Assembly (NCBI GenBank): GCA_049840435.1
Contig: JASGKY010000029.1
Coordinates: forward strand, 1 to 64,000
Source: JADLHS01 sp049840435
Lineage (GTDB): Bacteria; Verrucomicrobiota; Verrucomicrobiia; Limisphaerales; JADLHS01
DNA: 64,000 nucleotides
Reading direction: 5' to 3'
Shown here piece after piece: positions 59,705 through 64,000 of the stretch. The number at the start of each line of letters is the position of its first letter. Within the stretch, counting starts at the first letter, position 1. The notes under the pieces were generated by a model. It saw only the letters and a program-made list of their open reading frames with translations, did not search any database and was not told where the DNA came from. The position numbers and the translations under genes were made by a program.

Positions 59705-60919
59705 ATGTCGGATTTTTTCCAAACTGGCGCGGTGGCGACCTTGCATCGCCTCGGTCCGACGGATGTCCCGCGTATGGAAAGCGAACTGACGGAGTTCGCA
59801 CAGGAGACCCCGATTTCACTCGTGCTGCCGTGTCATGCGCGGGAACTCGGGACGAAGGCGTTGCGAGGCATTGTCCGGGAACTGCGCAATGTCCGCTATC
59901 TCAAACAAATCATCGTAGGGCTGGATGGCGCGTCGGCGAAGGATTGGCGGCGGGCGCGACGTTTTTTTGCGATGCTGCCGCAGAAGCCCATGCTCCTTTG
60001 GAACAGCGGCCCGCGGATGCAGGCGTTGTTTCGCCAGCTGGAGGAGGCAGAGCTCTCGCCCGGCGAAAGTGGGAAGGGGCGCAACGTCTGGATCTGTTTT
60101 GGTTATGCGCTGGCGAGCGAGCAAGCCCGCATGGTGGCGGTGCATGATTGCGACATCATCACGTATAACCGCGAGCTGTTAGCGCGGCTGTGTTATCCGG
60201 TGGCGCATCCGGCGTTGGGCTTTGACTATTGCAAAGGTTACTACGCGCGGGTGACGGACAAATTGAATGGGCGCGTGATGCGGCTGCTCGTCACGCCGCT
60301 GTTGCGGGCGCTCAAGACGATCATCGGGCAGCATTCATACTTGGTGTATATGGACACCTTTCGCTATCCGCTGGCGGGAGAATTTTCCATGGACATGGAT
60401 CTCGTGCGCCGCGTCCGCATTCCGCACGATTGGGCGTTGGAGATGGGTTTGCTGGCAGAAGTCTTCCGCAATAGCGCCCCGCGCGCGATCTGCCAATCCG
60501 AGTTGTGTGAGAACTACGATCACAAGCATCAGGAGCTTTCGCCGCGCGACATGGAAAAGGGGTTGAACAAGATGGCGGTGGATATTACCAAGTCGCTGTT
60601 CGGGCGGATGGCGGCGGAGGGGATCAAGCTGGACTCGGGCTTGTTCGACACATTGCTGAGTGCCTATGTGCGGCAGGCGGAGGATACGCTGCGGTTTTAT
60701 TCCGCCGACTCGGTGCTCAACGGGCTGCGTTATCCGCGTCACGACGAGGAGAGCGCGGTGGCGACGTTTGTGCGCTCGATCAGCTCGGCGGCGCGGGCCT
60801 TCCAGAACGATCCGTTGTGGACGCCGTTGATTCCGAACTGGAACCGCATCCAATCGGCGTTGCCGGATTTCTTCGACGAACTAAACCGCGCCGTGCAGTT
60901 GGACAACGAAATTGAATGA
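59705..60919 (+). CDS. GpgS-like glucosyl-3-phosphoglycerate synthase (GT81-type)
   Basis: I start at ATG 59705 (MSDFFQTGAVATLHRLG). GT-A features are ISLVLPCHARELGTKALRG, LKQIIVGLDGASAKDWRRAR, GKGRNVWICFGYALASEQAR and the metal-binding DxD in VAVHDCDIITYNRELLARL. MDMDLVRRVRIPHDWALEMG resembles the active-site block of GpgS and mannosylglycerate relatives. About 404 residues, soluble. It would join glucose from a nucleotide sugar to 3-phosphoglycerate, the first step to glucosylglycerate. It is divergent from the GT4-HAD pair. Confidence 0.72.
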   Translation: MSDFFQTGAVATLHRLGPTDVPRMESELTEFAQETPISLVLPCHARELGTKALRGIVRELRNVRYLKQIIVGLDGASAKDWRRARRFFAMLPQKPMLLWNSGPRMQALFRQLEEAELSPGESGKGRNVWICFGYALASEQARMVAVHDCDIITYNRELLARLCYPVAHPALGFDYCKGYYARVTDKLNGRVMRLLVTPLLRALKTIIGQHSYLVYMDTFRYPLAGEFSMDMDLVRRVRIPHDWALEMGLLAEVFRNSAPRAICQSELCENYDHKHQELSPRDMEKGLNKMAVDITKSLFGRMAAEGIKLDSGLFDTLLSAYVRQAEDTLRFYSADSVLNGLRYPRHDEESAVATFVRSISSAARAFQNDPLWTPLIPNWNRIQSALPDFFDELNRAVQLDNEIE

Positions 60920-60942
60920 CCACGGTTGCGGGAAATCCAGAC

Positions 60943-62340
60943 TCAGAGATTCGCTACCTGATTCAACTCCGGCAATTCTGCCGTCAATCCGAAGTGTTCC
61001 TTGAACTTTTGTGCCAGCGGGTCACGCCCCTTCGCTTCGCCGTGGGTCAGGAAAACGCGTGGCTTGCAATGAGCGACTTGCCCGGCCCATTTCAACAGCT
61101 CGGTCTGGCCCGCGTGCGCGCTGAAGCCGTTCAACGTATGGATGCTTGCGTTTACCGCGATCTTTTCACCGAAGATGGAGACGACTTTTTCGCGGTCCAC
61201 CAGGCGCCGGCCCAGTGAGCCTTCGCCCTGATAGCCGACGATCAGGACAGCGGTTTCCTCGCGCCAGAGATTTTGCTTCAAGTGATGCAGGATGCGTCCG
61301 CCGTTGCACATGCCCGAGCCGGCCATGATCAAGCACGGGCCTTTTTCGTCGTTCAGCTTCATGGAGTCCTGCGCGGTTGGCGTGACAGTGAGCGTGTTCA
61401 AGTCCTGTTGCAAAGGGCGCTCGCGTTGCAGGGCGCGGAACTCGTCGTCGAACAATTCCGTGTGCGCCCAGTAAACCTTCGTCGCTTCGATTCCCATCGG
61501 GGTGTCGAGGAAGACAGGAAATTTTGGCACGGTCTTGTTGCGGAACATCAACGCGAGTAGATAGAGCAATAACTGCGTGCGCCCAACGGCGAATACCGGC
61601 ACGAGAATCTTAGCTTTGCGCGCAACAGCATTTTTGACGATGCCTTCAAATTCGGTCACGGTTTCGGGCAACGGTTTGTTGTCGCGATCGCCGTAGGTGG
61701 ATTCCATGATCAACACGTCCGCCTTGTCGAAGCCCACCGCATCTTCGAGAATGGGAGCGCCTTTGGGGCCGACATCGCCGGAGAAGACAATGGTCTTGGT
61801 CGTCGGGCCATCCTTCACGCATAGTTGCAAGCTGGCTGAGCCGAGCATGTGTCCCGCCTCCACCCAGCGGGCGCGGATGCCCGGGGCGATTTCCACTGCT
61901 TGATTGTATGGCGCAGTGGCGAATTGCTCCATGATCTGCGAGACGTGTTCGGCTGTGTAGGTCGGTTCGAGCGGTGGTTCGCCCGCGCGCTGACGTTTGC
62001 GATTGGTGCGCTCCAGATCGGCGATTTGCAGGTGCGCGTAATCCCGCAGGATCAGGCTTGTGAGCGGAATCGTGGCTTCGGTGGCGTAGATTGGCCCGCG
62101 ATAACCGGCCTTGGCCAGCAAGGGCAGACGTCCGGTGTGATCCAGATGCGCGTGCGTGATTAGAACGGCGTTAAGTTTGGCGACGTCGAGTGTTTTAGGC
62201 AGGATGTTCAGTTCATCATGATGACTGAAGCCTTGGAACATGCCGAAGTCCACAAGGACGTTGGCTTGTCCAGTTTGGACGAGATATGCCGAACCGGTGA
62301 CTGTGCCGGCTGCGCCTAGAAAAGTGAGTTTAATGCCCAT
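60943..62340 (-). CDS. Metallo-beta-lactamase/beta-CASP RNA-processing nuclease
   Basis: MGIKLTFLGAAGTVTGSAYL, then the metal motif AVLITHAHLDHTGRLPLLAK, IMESTYGDRD (motif 4 region), the beta-CASP domain with ILVPVFAVGRTQLLLYLLAL and LIMAGSGMCNGGRI, and the closing RMMBL domain (LNGFSAHAGQTELLKW; VFLTHGEAKGRDPLAQKFKE). 465 residues, cytosolic. Such proteins are YSH1/CPSF73-like nucleases that act on RNA. It is convergent with the GpgS-like gene. Confidence 0.9.
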   Translation of the reverse strand: MGIKLTFLGAAGTVTGSAYLVQTGQANVLVDFGMFQGFSHHDELNILPKTLDVAKLNAVLITHAHLDHTGRLPLLAKAGYRGPIYATEATIPLTSLILRDYAHLQIADLERTNRKRQRAGEPPLEPTYTAEHVSQIMEQFATAPYNQAVEIAPGIRARWVEAGHMLGSASLQLCVKDGPTTKTIVFSGDVGPKGAPILEDAVGFDKADVLIMESTYGDRDNKPLPETVTEFEGIVKNAVARKAKILVPVFAVGRTQLLLYLLALMFRNKTVPKFPVFLDTPMGIEATKVYWAHTELFDDEFRALQRERPLQQDLNTLTVTPTAQDSMKLNDEKGPCLIMAGSGMCNGGRILHHLKQNLWREETAVLIVGYQGEGSLGRRLVDREKVVSIFGEKIAVNASIHTLNGFSAHAGQTELLKWAGQVAHCKPRVFLTHGEAKGRDPLAQKFKEHFGLTAELPELNQVANL

Positions 62341-62406
62341 GATGTGTTGGTGCTGTTGGTGTGCGGAGTATCAGCGTGATACGGGGGTGCTGACAAGTTT
62401 GTGGTG

Positions 62407-63522
62407 TCAGTTTGCTTTCGCGCCGAAGCAATAGACGCTGCCATCGTTGCTGCCGATGATGATTTTGCCGTCCGCCACAGCAGGGGAGCTTTCAATCGCT
62501 TGGCCGATTTCGTAGGACCACAATTCTTTTCCATCGGTGAGCGAGACGAGGTAGAGCCGTCCATCATCCGAGCCAACGACTACTTTGTCTCCGCAGACCA
62601 CCGGAGAGGAATCCACTTTGCCGCGCGTGGCGAAGGTCCAGATTTGTTTGCTGTCAGCACGATTAACGCAGTGTAATTTTTTGTCGCGCCCGCCGAAGAG
62701 CACGCGATCTTTTGTCACTGCGGGCGAAGAAAAATAGGGGAAGGAGCGGTCGCGATAGGACCAGACATTTGTGTTGGCGCTTAGGTCCACGCAAAGAAAC
62801 TGGTTTTCGTAATGGCCAAAGTAGGCGCGCCCATCCGCCAACGCCACGGACGCCGCGATGGGCGCACCGATGTCGTTACTGTGGGCGAGCTGACCGTTGG
62901 TGAGAGTGACGGAGTAGAGCACGCCATCGCAGCCGCCCAGTGTTGTGATACCTTGCGCTATGGCGGGGCTGCCGTTGATGTAATTGCCGGTTTCGAAGAC
63001 CCAATTGCTTTGGCCAGTGGCGGCATCGAGGCAGTAGAGTTTGAAGTCATAGCTGCCGACGAGGAGGTTCGTCTTGGCTCCATCGGCAAACCAGTTGGGT
63101 GCGCCAAGGATTTTGTCACCGGTCTGAAATTTCCAGAGTTCTTTGCCAGAACTAGCATCAAGCGCATACAGATGTGCATCGCTCGACCCGACATAAACGT
63201 TTCTATTCAAAACTAACGGAGAGGATTCGATCGCATCGCTGTTTGTGAAGGTCCAAATGAGTTTGCCAGTGGTGAAATCCAGCGCGTAGAGGTTCCGGTC
63301 GTTGGCGCCGACAAAGACCCGATTGCCGACGATGGCGGCGGAGGATTTGACTGGCCCTTGGGCTTTGAAACTCCAGAGCAACGTTGGTTTGTCTGGTAAG
63401 GCGCCGCTGGCTACTCCGGTCAGGCTTGGTTGCCCGCGATACATCGGCCAGTCAGCTGCGGGGGTGGAAATTTCATTTGTGCCAGCCGCAAGGCAGAGGA
63501 GGAGAAGATTCAGCTTCGGCAT
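62407..63522 (-). CDS. Exported PQQ-type beta-propeller protein
   Basis: The start at 63522 (or 63525) gives MPKLNLLLLCLAAGTNEIST, a short signal peptide. ADWPMYRGQPSLTGVASGAL is typical of outer-membrane or periplasmic PQQ-like propellers, and the body repeats the blade motif with GxRxxVGxxDxxLYALD-like strands (ANDRNLYALDFTTGKLIWTF; SSDAHLYALDASSGKELWKF; SYDFKLYCLDAATGQSNWVF). Seven or so blades, about 371 residues. No catalytic residues are evident, so it is probably a scaffold or binding protein. Confidence 0.85.
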   Translation of the reverse strand: MPKLNLLLLCLAAGTNEISTPAADWPMYRGQPSLTGVASGALPDKPTLLWSFKAQGPVKSSAAIVGNRVFVGANDRNLYALDFTTGKLIWTFTNSDAIESSPLVLNRNVYVGSSDAHLYALDASSGKELWKFQTGDKILGAPNWFADGAKTNLLVGSYDFKLYCLDAATGQSNWVFETGNYINGSPAIAQGITTLGGCDGVLYSVTLTNGQLAHSNDIGAPIAASVALADGRAYFGHYENQFLCVDLSANTNVWSYRDRSFPYFSSPAVTKDRVLFGGRDKKLHCVNRADSKQIWTFATRGKVDSSPVVCGDKVVVGSDDGRLYLVSLTDGKELWSYEIGQAIESSPAVADGKIIIGSNDGSVYCFGAKAN

Positions 63523-63627
63523 CATAGGCGCAGAATGACGCAAGTTGGACTGCGCGGCAGTGGAAATTATTCTGCCGGGGGGATCATCACGGATCAACCC
63601 GGCGTTTGGCTTGCTCGGCAGAAAACC

Positions 63628-64000
63628 TTAGGGCTTTGGCGTGAAACCCATTTCAGTCAGGATTTCCTGGCCGCGCGTTGATAGTGCGAAGGAGATGAAA
63701 TTCTTCGTCGGTTCGGATTCGAGGGCTTTGTTGGTGTAAAAGCGCAACATGCGGGCGTAAGGATATTTGCCACTATGCACGGTGGCCGCGCTCGGTTCGA
63801 CGCCGCCGATGGTGAGTTGTTTGATGCCAGCCGCCGGCTTGGCGAGGATGCCGGAATAACCAATCCCATTCGGATCTGCCGCGACGGCTTCCACGATGGC
63901 TTGGTAACTCTTCAAGAGTTTGGGATGCGCCGCGTAGTCTTCGTTCTTCATGGCGACTTCCTTGAAGCCAAGATATGTGCCGGAAATCGGATCGCGGATG
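63628..64000 (-). CDS. PstS-like phosphate-binding protein, C-terminal part
   Basis: The frame runs off the window edge at 64000, so only the last 123 residues are seen. RDPISGTYLGFKEVAMKNED, VEAVAADPNGIGYSGILAKP and PYARMLRFYTNKALESEPTK followed by FISFALSTRGQEILTEMGFTP are the C-terminal pattern of PstS-type substrate-binding proteins. The upstream signal peptide and ligand residues are outside the window. It would bind phosphate or a related anion for an ABC importer. Confidence 0.8.
   Translation of the reverse strand, partial: IRDPISGTYLGFKEVAMKNEDYAAHPKLLKSYQAIVEAVAADPNGIGYSGILAKPAAGIKQLTIGGVEPSAATVHSGKYPYARMLRFYTNKALESEPTKNFISFALSTRGQEILTEMGFTPKP

Overview
The window looks like chromosomal DNA of a Verrucomicrobiota bacterium, probably near the Pedosphaera/Limisphaerales group. 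This rests on gene-family content, not on a marker gene: tandem exported PEP-CTERM proteins, an exported family with a YSLNIVGYYNVP-like N-terminus, TMTC-like GT-C/TPR membrane proteins, very large LTD/CotH and amidase/Ig surface proteins, and a DUF2934 protein. I found no rRNA, tRNA or CRISPR array.

Layout. 1-3150: pyruvate carboxylase in several frames, then a palindrome-rich spacer. 3528-9452: a conserved unknown protein, a GT-C membrane glycosyltransferase, a lipoprotein and a GspC/PilP-like exported protein. 9846-22041: an island of five paralogous PEP-CTERM proteins, two exported repeat proteins and three TMTC-like GT-C/TPR proteins. 22571-28880: a purple-acid-phosphatase-like enzyme and a giant CotH/LTD protein carrying four almost identical 222-bp repeats. 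28881-35215: a phage-like HTH protein, an unknown protein, and a huge N-acetylmuramoyl-alanine amidase between inverted copies of a repeat element.

35210-55529 is all on the minus strand. It holds a type VII secretion-like locus (WXG100 protein, coiled-coil protein, small protein, FtsK/SpoIIIE ATPase) followed by a halogenase-like flavoprotein; a MacA/MacB/TolC-type exporter; a subtilase; a LytS/LytTR two-component system; a UbiC-like/HemN-like pair; an S10 peptidase; a GT4 glycosyltransferase; and a DUF2934 protein. Direct repeats with a 21-bp period, the geometry expected for LytTR regulators, lie upstream of macA and of a small unknown gene, which links the adjacent two-component system to the exporter.

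55681-60919 looks like a glucosylglycerate compatible-solute cluster (GH13_18 phosphorylase, HAD phosphatase, GT4 enzyme, GpgS-like synthase). 60943-64000 holds a beta-CASP MBL nuclease, a PQQ-type beta-propeller and a partial PstS-like protein.

A caution for every gene here: about twenty long genes are broken by single-base indels, yet conserved sequence resumes in the next frame. One repeat copy shows an added base directly. I read these as sequencing or assembly errors rather than gene decay, and give reconstructed gene extents. The most interesting parts are the WXG100/FtsK locus, the LytTR-type operators and the PEP-CTERM/TMTC-like island.
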